From positions 1 through 64,000 of the forward strand of contig PLCM01000006.1 of the NCBI GenBank assembly GCA_003134765.1: a DNA stretch of 64,000 nt. Direction: 5' to 3'. The notes beneath the pieces are model-generated. The model was not told where the DNA came from. It saw only the letters and a list, made by a program, of their open reading frames with translations, and made no database searches. A program made the translations under genes and the position numbers. This document shows, in pieces, positions 45,716 to 53,737 of the stretch (position 1 is the first letter of the stretch; every line of letters begins with the position of its first letter). Origin of the DNA: Spartobacteria bacterium (GTDB lineage Bacteria; Verrucomicrobiota; Verrucomicrobiia; Chthoniobacterales; UBA10450).

Positions 45716-45740
45716 GAGGCTAATGTAAGATTCGAGCCGG

Positions 45741-46001
45741 ATGCGCAGTCAACACATATGGACCGAGAAAGATGCGGAGGGCCGAAAGCGGGAAGTCCGC
45801 GCGACGAAGTTCGGCGGGGTGTGGCGTTTGCAGGCGAAGGGAGCGGACGAATTGGATTGGACCTATTACGACCGGCCGTTGCTCGACGATTTGCTGAAAC
45901 TCAAGGACGTGGTCTTTCGGAAATATCAGCGGCGCCGTGCCTCAGCCGAGGATGTTCAGTCGATTGAGAAGCTGCTGCGTCAGCATGCCAGAGACGAGTA
46001 A
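45741..46001 (+). CDS. small conserved hypothetical protein
   Basis: An 86-residue soluble basic protein with WTEKDAEGRKREVRATKFGG, a WTYYDRPLLDDLLKLKDVV segment and a C-terminal helix. It lies just divergent from the CPBP gene. I cannot assign a family or function. Confidence 0.6.
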   Translation: MRSQHIWTEKDAEGRKREVRATKFGGVWRLQAKGADELDWTYYDRPLLDDLLKLKDVVFRKYQRRRASAEDVQSIEKLLRQHARDE

Positions 46002-46203
46002 TAAAACAATGGTAAATAGCTGCAATAAAATATATTATGGTGTATATTACTTGTAAAACGGAAAACTTATGGAGATGGTTTATGCGCCATTCTGAGCGTG
46101 CTTTTGGCGCCAACGGAGCACAGGTGAAGAAACCCGTGTCCCAGTTGGGCCACGCCGCCAGTGGCAACACGGGGTCCTTCGGCTCCGCTGCGCTTCGCTC
46201 AGG
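46002..46203. other. AT-rich patch and partial repeat
   Basis: 46012-46075 is unusually AT-rich for this window and may hold the tlyA promoter. It is followed by an imperfect inverted repeat, CATTCTGAGCG (about 46090) and CGCTCAGGATG (46196-46206), whose right arm contains the tlyA start codon. Confidence 0.5.
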
Positions 46204-46953
46204 ATGACTGGAAAACCGAAAAAGGCGCGGCTCGACACATTTCTTGTCGAGCAGGGGTTCTTCGCGAGCCGGGAACAGGCTCAGCGCGCCATCATGGCCG
46301 GCGAAGTGAGGGTGGGGGACGCCGTCATCGACAAATCTTCGGTGAAGGTGAACCCAGGTGCGGAAGTTTCCGTCCGGGCGCCGTCGCCCTACGTGGGCCG
46401 GGGCGGCTTGAAATTGGAAGGCGCGCTCCGGCACTTTGAGATTTCCGCCAACGGATTGACGGCACTCGACATCGGCGCCTCGACCGGCGGCTTTACCGAT
46501 TGCCTCCTGCAACAAGGAGCGAAAAAGGTTTATGCCATCGATGTTGGCCACGGCCAGCTGGCCTGGAAGATCCGGAGCGACCCGCGCGTGGTCGTGCGGG
46601 AGAAACTCAACGCGCGTTTTCTCAGCCGCACCGACATTCCGGAACCAGTCGACCTTTGCGTGATCGATGTTTCCTTCATTTCCCTGACTTTGATCTTGCC
46701 GAACGCCCTTGAGTTGGTAACTCCCAACGGTGTGATCGTCGTGCTGATCAAGCCGCAGTTCGAGCTCCAAGCCTCCGACGTCGGCCGGGGTGGCATCGTG
46801 CGCGATCCCGCCTTGCACCAGAAAGCGCAGGAGAAGGTTCGGGACTTCGTGGTCAACGCCGGTCACAAGGTGCTCGGCATCGTCCCCTCCGTCATCACCG
46901 GCACCGACGGGAACCAGGAATTTTTCGCATGCGTCCGAAAACAATCGGCCTGA
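46204..46953 (+). CDS. tlyA: TlyA family rRNA 2'-O-methyltransferase
   Basis: A 249-residue protein. Residues 1-60 are an S4 RNA-binding domain (RLDTFLVEQGFFASREQAQR), then an FtsJ-type methyltransferase with SAM site ALDIGASTGGFTDCLLQQGA and the catalytic region CVIDVSFISLTLILP. Family members methylate 16S and 23S rRNA at cytidine 2'-O. The ATG lies in the arm of a repeat (CTCAGGATGAC). It overlaps nadK by 25 bp. Confidence 0.93.
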   Translation: MTGKPKKARLDTFLVEQGFFASREQAQRAIMAGEVRVGDAVIDKSSVKVNPGAEVSVRAPSPYVGRGGLKLEGALRHFEISANGLTALDIGASTGGFTDCLLQQGAKKVYAIDVGHGQLAWKIRSDPRVVVREKLNARFLSRTDIPEPVDLCVIDVSFISLTLILPNALELVTPNGVIVVLIKPQFELQASDVGRGGIVRDPALHQKAQEKVRDFVVNAGHKVLGIVPSVITGTDGNQEFFACVRKQSA

Positions 46954-47795
46954 TCGCCCACACGGGTAAACCCGGGGTCGCGGAACTAACCAGAACAGTC
47001 GCGCGGGAACTCGAGCGCGCCGGATTGACGGTGGCTCTCGAGGCAAACACAGCCAGTCTGGCCGGCCTGCCCGACGGTCGCGCCATCCCGGACCTCGGCC
47101 GCGAAGCGGATCTCCTCGTCGTCCTCGGCGGCGACGGCACCATTCTTCATCTCGTCGGGCAACTTGGCGACAACATCAAACCAGTGTTCGGTATCAACAT
47201 TGGCGCGCTCGGTTTTCTGACCTGCTCGAACTCCGGCGCCTATGCCGAGGCGGTGGAATGCATTGCGGCGGGGAAAATAGTTTTCAGCGAGCGCACGTTG
47301 CTCGACGTGAGCGTGAAGCTTCCGAACGGCAAAGCTTCCCGCATGACCGGATTGAACGATGTCGTCTTTAGCCGTGGGGAAGTCTCGCGCTTGATTCGTC
47401 TCCGGACGAGCGTTGATGGCGAGGTGCTGACGGAATTTAACGCCGACGGTTTGATCGTGGCTACGCCGACCGGGTCGACAGCCTATTCGCTTTCCGCGGG
47501 CGGCCCGATCCTGGCGCCGGAGTCGGGTGCGTTTGTGATCACGCCGATTTGTCCACATGTGCTGACGAACCGTTCCATCATCGTGGACGAAAACGCGGTC
47601 ATCGAAGTTGAGGTTACCGAACACGAGTATCCGGTTTTTCTGACTGTCGACGGACGTGAGCCGCTGCGGATCGAGCCGGGCACGACCGCAGAGATCAAGA
47701 AGTCGAGCCGCGTTTTGCCGCTGGCCTCCCTGCCGGGTGTGTCGTTCTTTGGCGTAGTCCGACAAAAATTAAAATGGAGCGGCAGCAACATTTAG
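46929..47795 (+). CDS. nadK: NAD kinase
   Basis: A 288-residue enzyme with the GGDGT motif in LLVVLGGDGTILHLVGQLG and the second motif FNADGLIVATPTGSTAYSLS. It phosphorylates NAD to NADP. The C-terminal region LTVDGREPLRIEPGTTAEI is also typical. The start overlaps tlyA; the pair is co-transcribed. Confidence 0.96.
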   Translation: MRPKTIGLIAHTGKPGVAELTRTVARELERAGLTVALEANTASLAGLPDGRAIPDLGREADLLVVLGGDGTILHLVGQLGDNIKPVFGINIGALGFLTCSNSGAYAEAVECIAAGKIVFSERTLLDVSVKLPNGKASRMTGLNDVVFSRGEVSRLIRLRTSVDGEVLTEFNADGLIVATPTGSTAYSLSAGGPILAPESGAFVITPICPHVLTNRSIIVDENAVIEVEVTEHEYPVFLTVDGREPLRIEPGTTAEIKKSSRVLPLASLPGVSFFGVVRQKLKWSGSNI

Positions 47796-47841
47796 TTTGC
47801 GCCCTGCGGCCAGTCTGCCGGGTGTCGGCGAAACAGGTGAG

Positions 47842-48099
47842 ATGAATGCAACTATCGTCGTAGCGGCCCTTCACGAGCACCGCGACTCGGTCCTGACGCT
47901 GCGCATCGTCTTCAGTCTTCTGCTTGCGATCGTTTTCTTCAGTGGCCTTTACATTTTCCGCATTCGGAAGCGGCTCTTTGACCGGGATCCGGAAGTGACG
48001 GGGGATCACTACGGTGCCCGGAACCTCCGCCTCTGGCAGGTGATTCTCGTTTGGATCCTGGCCATGGATCTCCTGATCATGGGATTGATCAAACTCTGA
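47842..48099 (+). CDS. small membrane protein
   Basis: An 85-residue protein (start MNATIVVAALHEH after AGGTGAG) with two transmembrane helices (about 20-41 and 66-84) and a polar loop of about 25 residues. No family recognised. 46 bp downstream of nadK. Confidence 0.6.
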   Translation: MNATIVVAALHEHRDSVLTLRIVFSLLLAIVFFSGLYIFRIRKRLFDRDPEVTGDHYGARNLRLWQVILVWILAMDLLIMGLIKL

Positions 48100-48159
48100 C
48101 GGCAACGCGGCCTAACGAGTCGATCGCGGTAGCTACGGCCCGCCCTGACCGCCGTTGCC

Positions 48160-49362
48160 TTACTGCAGGTTGTAAACTTCCACGACGGCCGTGCCGGGCT
48201 CGCCAGTGGCGCTGCCGACGATGGCAGTAAATGCTCCGCCCGGGAGTGAAATGCTGATGGCAGCTTCACGATCGTCCGTTGGGGCGAGAGTCGTGTTCGT
48301 AATGGCCTGCTCCTGGGTATCTTTCCAATTGTTGTTCGAGGCAAGCAGCGTTCCGGATGCGTCCCGCAATTCCAGAACTGGGTCAGGCAACGGATTGGTG
48401 ACTCCGAAGGCCGCCAGCGACGGTCCGAGCGCGCGCAGTACGACCGGCGTGCCGATAGGTGCTGTTCCACTGATCACGAAGCCGGCAATCAAAACGTTGT
48501 CGCCCCCTTGGACGAGACCGCGTGTGCTGATGTTGAGCAGTTGATGCTGGGCGGGCTCGACAGCAACGAATTGCGGCGTGTTGTAATTACTCGTGAAGAC
48601 GACCGACTTCACGCCGGCCGGGGTGTATCGGAGGGTGGCTCCATTTGCATTGTCCGACACGATGAAGTTTCCGGAGGTTTCGAAGGCGATCCCGTAAGGG
48701 CGACCCGCGTCGGTGGCCAAACTGGTCTTCGTTCCATCCGGGGCGAATTTGAAAATGGTGCCCGAGCCCGAATCGGCCTCGAAAAGGTTGCCCGTAGTGT
48801 CAAACGCCAACCCCGCCGGGTGATTCAGGCCGCTCGCAAAAGTGCTTTGAACGCCGGCAGGAGTGTATTTGTAGATCTTGCCGCCCGCGAAATCGGCCAC
48901 GAAAAGATTGCCGCTGGTATCGAATGCCAAGCCAGCCGGCGTGCCAACGCCCGAGGCGAAAGTGGTCTGAGTCTTGTCCGCCGCGGCGAACCTGAGAACG
49001 TTGCTGCTGCCGGAATCGGCCACAAACAGATTACCCGCGTTATCGAGAGTAATACCAATCGGCGCATTCAATCCGGAGACGTAGGTGGTTCCGGCGCCAT
49101 CAGGAATGGTGAAGACGAGGATCGCGTTCTTGACGGCGTCAGCCACATAGAGATGCCCGTGGCCATCAAAAACCAGCCCTTTCGGATTGGTAAAGCCGGT
49201 CGCGAACGTGGTGGGCGTCCCGCCCGCTGGCGGGAATCGGAGGAGATTGCCCGCGTTGGTTTCAAAGATGTCGCCGGTCGCGGCGCCCGCGTTCGTCGCA
49301 AGGAATGGCGTCGCCAAAACCAAGGCGGCGAGCAGGGAACGGAAGAAAGTCGTTTTTGTCAT
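48160..49362 (-). CDS. exported NHL/SMP-30-like propeller with C-terminal shared domain
   Basis: A 400-residue protein. Signal peptide (TKTTFFRSLLAALVLATPF, cleavage near AGAAT). About six NHL-type blades with repeated GLAFDTSGNLFVAD motifs form an extracellular propeller (about 30-270). The C-terminal 115 residues contain ISTRGLVQGGDNVLIAGFVI and RALGPSLAAFGVTNPLPDP, the domain found twice in the 17360-21088 protein. It may mediate surface retention; the family name is unknown to me. Confidence 0.85.
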   Translation of the reverse strand: MTKTTFFRSLLAALVLATPFLATNAGAATGDIFETNAGNLLRFPPAGGTPTTFATGFTNPKGLVFDGHGHLYVADAVKNAILVFTIPDGAGTTYVSGLNAPIGITLDNAGNLFVADSGSSNVLRFAAADKTQTTFASGVGTPAGLAFDTSGNLFVADFAGGKIYKYTPAGVQSTFASGLNHPAGLAFDTTGNLFEADSGSGTIFKFAPDGTKTSLATDAGRPYGIAFETSGNFIVSDNANGATLRYTPAGVKSVVFTSNYNTPQFVAVEPAQHQLLNISTRGLVQGGDNVLIAGFVISGTAPIGTPVVLRALGPSLAAFGVTNPLPDPVLELRDASGTLLASNNNWKDTQEQAITNTTLAPTDDREAAISISLPGGAFTAIVGSATGEPGTAVVEVYNLQ

Positions 49363-49689
49363 GGTGTGCTTGTTCGAAGTGCCCGGCAATGTCTCAAGCG
49401 ACGGGCGCTCGTCAACATTCGAATACCGGAAACGTAAAAAACCCCGGGCCCGCCGCTTTGTTGCGCCAGCGTCGCTCACTTCCGAACTGTGATTTTGCGT
49501 TATTCGGTCGCCTTTGCCGTGCGAACGGTGATTCCTGAGTCTCCACGCCCCCGGCGTGAATTAAGAATCAATAGTGTCGTGCGTTGCCGGTGGAATCGCC
49601 GTAGGAAATCTTGGTCTCGGGCGCGAGTCCCCTTCAATTTTTAGACTATCCACGAGGCTATTCTTAGCGCCCTGGCGAACTGCCCAGCG

Positions 49690-49780
49690 GCAATCGTCAT
49701 TTTCCTCCCGCCCGTGTGTTGCGGCTTTTGTCAGCTAATACGCTGGATATGCCGCAATCCTGTCGGCATATTCACATGTT
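49690..49780 (+). repeat. R-motif region R1 and shared junction element
   Basis: Starts GCAATCGTCATTTTC (the second half of the R motif) and ends CGGCATATTCACATGTT. The same element occurs at 51731-51820. In both, the match ends at the GTT of GTT(A/T)GGC and unlike sequences follow. Confidence 0.8.
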
Positions 49781-49886
49781 TGGCCATCCACGCGCTGAAG
49801 TTCGAGGAACCGCGCCGCTTCACCGCGGCTTCCGCGGCGGACAACAGGTCCGGATCGATGGAGGCGGAGATGCGGCGCTTCGTCAT
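49731..49886 (-). pseudogene. truncated ribbon-helix-helix antitoxin gene
   Basis: The reverse strand from ATG at 49886 reads MTKRRISASIDPDLLSAAEA, then a short basic turn and FSAWMA. This matches the N-terminus of RHH antitoxins that normally run another 40-50 residues. After SAWMA the frame enters the junction element (MPTGLRH...) and stops at 49731. The break falls at the GTTTGGC junction (49778-49784), so the 3' end was lost by recombination there. No toxin is next to it. Confidence 0.65.
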
Positions 49887-49919
49887 ACATTCATCATGCC
49901 ATCATGCTAGGGTCGTAAC

Positions 49920-50759
49920 ATGTCGACGATCTTGATCACCGGCGCGACGAGCGGCATCGGGCTCGAAGCGGCCGTCGCGCTCGCGCGGCAGGGGAACCGG
50001 CTGGTGCTCGTCGGGCGCGACCAAAGGAAAATGAACGCGGCGGTCGACGAGGTGAAACGCCGCGCGGGCATGGCCGCCGCCCCGGACTCGTGGCTCTGCG
50101 ACTTCGGCTCGCAGGCGCAGATCGGCAAGCTCGCTTCCGACGTGCTCGCGAAGTACGATCGGCTCGACGTGCTGGTGAACAACGCGGGGCTGGCGACGCG
50201 GCGGCGCGAGGTCACTGAAGACCGCATCGAGCGCACCTTGGCAGTCAATCACCTCGGGCCATTTCTGCTCACGAACCTGCTGCTCGACCTGCTCGTGAAG
50301 AGCGCGCCCGCGCGCGTCGTCAACGTGGCGTCCGTCGAGCACTACAACGCCACGATGGACCTCTCAGACCTCGGCTTCGAGCGCGGCGGCTGGAGCATCA
50401 CGAAGGCGTACGGGCGCAGCAAGCTCGGCAACGTGATGTTCACCCGCGCGCTCGCGAAGCGGCTCGAGGGCAAGGGCGTGACGGTGAACGCGGTGCACCC
50501 CGGCGCCGTCGCGACGGGGATCTGGGACAAGGCGCCGGGATGGATGCAGCCGATGATTTGGCTGGCGAAAAAGCTGATCATGATCACGCCCGAAAAGGCC
50601 GCGAAATCGGTCGTGCAGCTCGCCTCGAGCGCCGAGGTCGAGGGCAAGACCGGCCTCTACTTCAACAAGCTCGAGCCGAAGGAGCCGTCGAAGCTCGCGC
50701 TCGACGACGAACTGGCCGAGAGGCTCTGGGCCGAGAGCGCGCGCCTGGTCAAGCTCTAG
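49920..50759 (+). CDS. SDR family oxidoreductase (cassette gene)
   Basis: A 279-residue Rossmann-fold dehydrogenase: NAD(P) motif TGATSGIGLEA at residue 8, LVNNAG, and the catalytic AYGRSK (YxxxK) with a Ser in NVASVEHYN. It resembles retinol-dehydrogenase-like SDRs; the substrate is unknown. GC is far higher and codon use more skewed than in neighbours, suggesting recent transfer. It lies between R1 and R2 and is followed by an attC-like site. Confidence 0.9.
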   Translation: MSTILITGATSGIGLEAAVALARQGNRLVLVGRDQRKMNAAVDEVKRRAGMAAAPDSWLCDFGSQAQIGKLASDVLAKYDRLDVLVNNAGLATRRREVTEDRIERTLAVNHLGPFLLTNLLLDLLVKSAPARVVNVASVEHYNATMDLSDLGFERGGWSITKAYGRSKLGNVMFTRALAKRLEGKGVTVNAVHPGAVATGIWDKAPGWMQPMIWLAKKLIMITPEKAAKSVVQLASSAEVEGKTGLYFNKLEPKEPSKLALDDELAERLWAESARLVKL

Positions 50760-50780
50760 ACGGGCCACGTAGCCGTGGGA

Positions 50781-50800
50781 GTGGTCGGTACTCCGACCAC
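50781..50800. terminator. hairpin after the SDR gene
   Basis: GTGGTCGG, loop TACT, then CCGACCAC: a perfect 8-bp stem 21 bases after the stop. No U-run follows, so it could equally be part of a repeat. Confidence 0.4.
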
Positions 50801-50812
50801 GGTGCACCTTAG

Positions 50813-50906
50813 GCCGAACAATCTGCTGCAGCAGACGGCGGCCCTTTTATCGGTTTCCCAAGTATTCTGCCCAGCAGGCCGCCGCTGCTGAGCTTTGGCG
50901 TTAAGC
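50813..50906. repeat. attC-like recombination site
   Basis: Begins GCCGAAC (50813-50819) and ends GTTAAGC (50900-50906, matching GTTRRRY). The inner arms CAGCAGACGGCGGCC (50829-50843) and GGCCGCCGCTGCTG (50877-50890) pair over 14 bp with one unpaired A, the extrahelical-base feature of integron attC sites, with a 33-base loop. It follows the SDR gene as a cassette site should. The outer boxes pair only in part. Confidence 0.65.
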
Positions 50907-50920
50907 GACCGCATTTTGTC

Positions 50921-50946
50921 TGACATATATCAATCGCGATTTTGTC
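50921..50946 (+). repeat. R motif, copy R2
   Basis: TGACATATATCAAT, then CGCG, then ATTTTGTC. It lies 14 bp after the attC-like site and downstream of the prepilin stop. A second ATTTTGTC precedes it directly. Confidence 0.9.
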
Positions 50947-51028
50947 GCCTTTGGCGTGCGATTGGAAACGCGAGAAATCTCAGCCGCTAAGGCCTCGACT
51001 CGCGTCCTTTGATAACCTCCCAGGGGTA

Positions 51029-51427
51029 TTAATTATACGGCGACCAAAAAGTGGAATCGACCACATCGGAAAGGGCCGCTTTGGTCACGGCCGGGACTTG
51101 TGGCATCGTATCCACGGTCTGTTGACCATAGCTCACGCCGAAGACATTGGCCCCCGTCATGCATAGGTTCGAGCCTTTCTGACTGAGATAGTTCGTCCAA
51201 TCGGCGACTGAAACCGGGGCTCCAGTCGACTTGCTTGTTTCGATCGCATATTGATCAATCGCCGAGTCAATCAAGCGCAGATCATTTAGAACTGTTGTAG
51301 CTTGGGAGCGTTTACGAGCCCGCAGGAATCCAGGAACGGCTATGGCTGCGAGCAGGGCGATGATCGCAACGACAATCATGATTTCTACCAGCGTGAAACC
51401 TTTGTTGCGGGAAGAAAACGAGTTCAT
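51029..51427 (-). CDS. type IV pilin / type II pseudopilin-like protein
   Basis: A 132-residue prepilin. After a short basic leader it has GFTLVEIMIVVAIIALLAAI, with the cleavage site G-F and Glu5. The C-terminal part has a helical KRSQATTVLNDLRLIDSAID stretch and a GspG-like body. No other pilus or secretion gene is near, so it is an orphan. It lies alone between R2 and R3, on the opposite strand to its neighbours. Confidence 0.85.
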   Translation of the reverse strand: MNSFSSRNKGFTLVEIMIVVAIIALLAAIAVPGFLRARKRSQATTVLNDLRLIDSAIDQYAIETSKSTGAPVSVADWTNYLSQKGSNLCMTGANVFGVSYGQQTVDTMPQVPAVTKAALSDVVDSTFWSPYN

Positions 51428-51560
51428 TCTAAAAATTATAGCAGGAGGGATGCCATTTTTTGGCCTGAACGTGCCTTTTGCGCGATAGCGCCTTGCTTAC
51501 ACGTTGAACAGAGCCCACGAAGCAACGGTAATCTGGCGTAGCATTCGCTTCATTTTGGAA

Positions 51561-51658
51561 GATGAACACGTCTTTGAAGTGTTCATCTGCTCTATTAGTG
51601 CGAGGAGGTCCCGGCTATGCGCGTGGAAAATCTTTAGTTTTCTTCGCGCAGCCGGGAC
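51561..51658. other. two hairpins upstream of the prepilin gene
   Basis: AGATGAACAC (51561-51570) pairs with GTGTTCATCT (51580-51589). GTCCCGGCTATGCGCG (51608-51623) pairs with CGCGCAGCCGGGAC (51645-51658), with two unpaired bases. Within 51428-51720 no coding frame is convincing, so this may be a small structured RNA or site. Function unknown. Confidence 0.5.
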
Positions 51659-51720
51659 TTTCCGGGTTTCAAGCTAGGACACTACCCATCATGCGCGCAT
51701 TCGAACGAACCACGTTCAGA

Positions 51721-51824
51721 TGACATATAGCAATCGTCATTTTCTTCTTCCCGCGCGCGTTACAGCTTCCTCGTCAATACGCTTGATGCGCCCCAAATTT
51801 ATCGGCATATTCACATGTTAGGCG
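51721..51824 (+). repeat. R motif copy R3 with shared junction element
   Basis: TGACATATAGCAAT, then CGTC, then ATTTTCTTC. From 51731 the sequence matches R1 to CATATTCACATGTT and ends at GTTAGGC (51818-51824), a GTTRRRY box. The DHFR-family gene cassette begins right after. Confidence 0.85.
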
Positions 51825-51955
51825 GCACCATTGTTAGCGATATTTAGCAGCTCAACTGGTTGGGGTCCGCGTCGAGCGCGGGGAATTCGGCAAGATGGCT
51901 TATCCCTTTCTCGATTCAAGCTAATCTGAAGAGCCTGTAGTGGAGATTTTGTACC

Positions 51956-52486
51956 ATGGCTAAGCTCGTTTTTGGAATGAACCAGTCCCTGGACGGCTAC
52001 GTCGACCACCATGAATTTAGGCCAGGCCCAGGGCTCTTTCGTCACTTCATTGAGCAAGTGCGCGGCCTGACGGGCAGTGTGTACGGTCGCCGCATGTACG
52101 AGGTAATGCGCTATTGGGACCAGGAACTTCCTGAATGGGATGCTGAGGAACGCGAGTTCGCTGCAGCCTGGCGGTGCCAACCGAAGTGGGTCGTGTCGCG
52201 CTCGTTGAAGGCAGTCGGCCCCAACGCCACGCTTGTCGAAGACAACCTCGAGGCGGTGATACGTGGGCTTAAGGCTCAGTTCGTTGGGGAGCTTGACGTT
52301 GCCGGACCAGACCTGGCACGAAGCCTAACCGACCTTGGTCTTATAGATGAGTATCGACTCTACCTCCATCCAGTCGTACTGGGTCGCGGCAAGCCATTCT
52401 TCGCAGGCCCCCGGCCGCCGCTCCGCCTTGTGACCAGCGAGCTAATTGGCGAGGACGTGATTAGGTTGACCTACGTTCCTGCCTAA
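51956..52486 (+). CDS. dihydrofolate reductase / RibD C-terminal family protein (cassette gene)
   Basis: A 176-residue protein starting MAKLVFGMNQSLDGYVD, followed by VYGRRMYEVMRYW and LTDLGLIDEYRLYLHPVVLG with GKPFF, the RibD-C/YyaP-like DHFR fold. The NADPH-binding substrate site is not clear and DHFR activity is not assured. Such genes are common in integron cassettes. The stop codon lies in GCCTAAC, which opens an attC-like region. Confidence 0.9.
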   Translation: MAKLVFGMNQSLDGYVDHHEFRPGPGLFRHFIEQVRGLTGSVYGRRMYEVMRYWDQELPEWDAEEREFAAAWRCQPKWVVSRSLKAVGPNATLVEDNLEAVIRGLKAQFVGELDVAGPDLARSLTDLGLIDEYRLYLHPVVLGRGKPFFAGPRPPLRLVTSELIGEDVIRLTYVPA

Positions 52487-52569
52487 CCCTCCGCTCAACT
52501 CGGACCCATCCGCAGGCGGCCATGTCCTCCCGCCCTGGCGTGAGCGAGCCCGCCTGGACGGGATGGTCC
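52481..52569. repeat. attC-like site, 3' part missing
   Basis: GCCTAAC (52481-52487) overlaps the stop codon. GGACCCATCC (52502-52511) pairs with GGATGGTCC (52561-52569) with one unpaired C, and AGGCGG pairs with CCGCCT further in. A matching GTTAGGC after the right arm is missing; motif R4 starts nine bases after the arm instead. Confidence 0.5.
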
Positions 52570-52577
52570 ATGCGATA

Positions 52578-52603
52578 TGACATATATCAATTGTGATTTT
52601 GCG
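52578..52603 (+). repeat. R motif, copy R4
   Basis: TGACATATATCAAT, then TGTG, then ATTTTGCG. It lies between the DHFR-family gene and the end of the HEPN-like gene. Confidence 0.9.
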
Positions 52604-52670
52604 GTTGGGTTGAGACGGTCGGCAATCGTCGCCCTCCAACAAATATTGTCGCACCCACGTGTAGCGTGAA

Positions 52671-53450
52671 CTACTTTTTTGGTAGCAGCTTCGCGATTCG
52701 GTTCGCAACATCAATAGTTATGGGCAGTAAGTCCTGGATCTCATCCATTTCGTATCTTGCCTCGGGATGCGAGGTAGGATTTCGAAAATTTATCCGAATG
52801 TTATCCAGATTATCTAGAAGTGTTTTCGGAACAGGATTTCCGCGCCGATTCTTCAGCTGCTCAACCATGGGATGCCAAAGCATGGTTTTAAGTCGCTTGC
52901 GCTTGATTACATGGCAATATAACTCCCGAATCAATCCCTCAGTCGCTCTCATGAAATGAAATGCGGCTGCAGTTGGTAACGCAAAGGCCACACAACGGCA
53001 TCCTTCCCGAAAATCGAATTGGCAGACTGTAGGCAATACGTCGAAGACCTGATTGCCAAAAAGTGATGTGGGTGAATTCAATAGATGCTCCACGTGAATT
53101 CGCTTTGGTGTAACGATGAAAGCCGTCCTGAGGTTTAGTTCGGCGTCAAGCGTCGCGTCGACGCTTTCAATACGTTCGCTAAACTCTTTGCATAATGTGG
53201 CGTCTAGCTTCGAATCCTTCGGAAGCGCTTTTACACGTTCCGCTGTTTCTTTCAACTTCGCTGCCGCGACTTGCGTCACTTGAAGGTTGAGCTCTTCTAG
53301 ATTCGTGAAAAAGTCCTCAAGTAACCCCACGAATCCCTTATTTTTTAGCGCTTCATCGCCCGAAAAAAGCGACCACCCAACGCTCGGATATCGCAGCACG
53401 CGGTAATTATAACCGAACGCGTAATATTTATAAATTTTACTTTCCTTCAT
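52671..53450 (-). CDS. HEPN-like hypothetical protein (cassette gene)
   Basis: A 259-residue protein with lower GC than neighbours. An N-terminal helix region (about 40-110) is followed by FHFMRATEGLIRELY and INFRNPTSHPEARYEMDEI. The RNPTSH matches the Rx4-6H motif of HEPN ribonucleases and precedes the usual helix. HEPN proteins often act in toxin-antitoxin or anti-phage systems. No antitoxin partner is next to it. Assignment rests on this motif and the helical pattern, so it is tentative. Bounded by R4 and R5. Confidence 0.6.
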   Translation of the reverse strand: MKESKIYKYYAFGYNYRVLRYPSVGWSLFSGDEALKNKGFVGLLEDFFTNLEELNLQVTQVAAAKLKETAERVKALPKDSKLDATLCKEFSERIESVDATLDAELNLRTAFIVTPKRIHVEHLLNSPTSLFGNQVFDVLPTVCQFDFREGCRCVAFALPTAAAFHFMRATEGLIRELYCHVIKRKRLKTMLWHPMVEQLKNRRGNPVPKTLLDNLDNIRINFRNPTSHPEARYEMDEIQDLLPITIDVANRIAKLLPKK

Positions 53451-53502
53451 ATTGGGGCGGACCTCTGCGTTTCATTATTTGCTGGCGAGTGTAAATTTTA
53501 GA

Positions 53503-53528
53503 TCACATATATCAATTGTCATTTTGTC
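53503..53528 (+). repeat. R motif, copy R5
   Basis: TCACATATATCAAT, then TGTC, then ATTTTGTC. It lies upstream of the HEPN-like start and before the DinB gene. Confidence 0.9.
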
Positions 53529-53737
53529 CCTCATGCATGCAGAACGAGATTCGAATTGAGATTTCGGATTTGCGAACCCAGGATAGCCCAGGAACGCCCA
53601 AGTGGACCGAACCGTCTTGCTAACCGACAACAATTGAATCCCGCCGTGCAAAGCATTCGCGATTTCCGCTTCAAAGATTTCATCCTCACCGAATACGTCC
53701 GCCCACCGCGATCAAAGCGCCCATCGCGATCTGAAGC

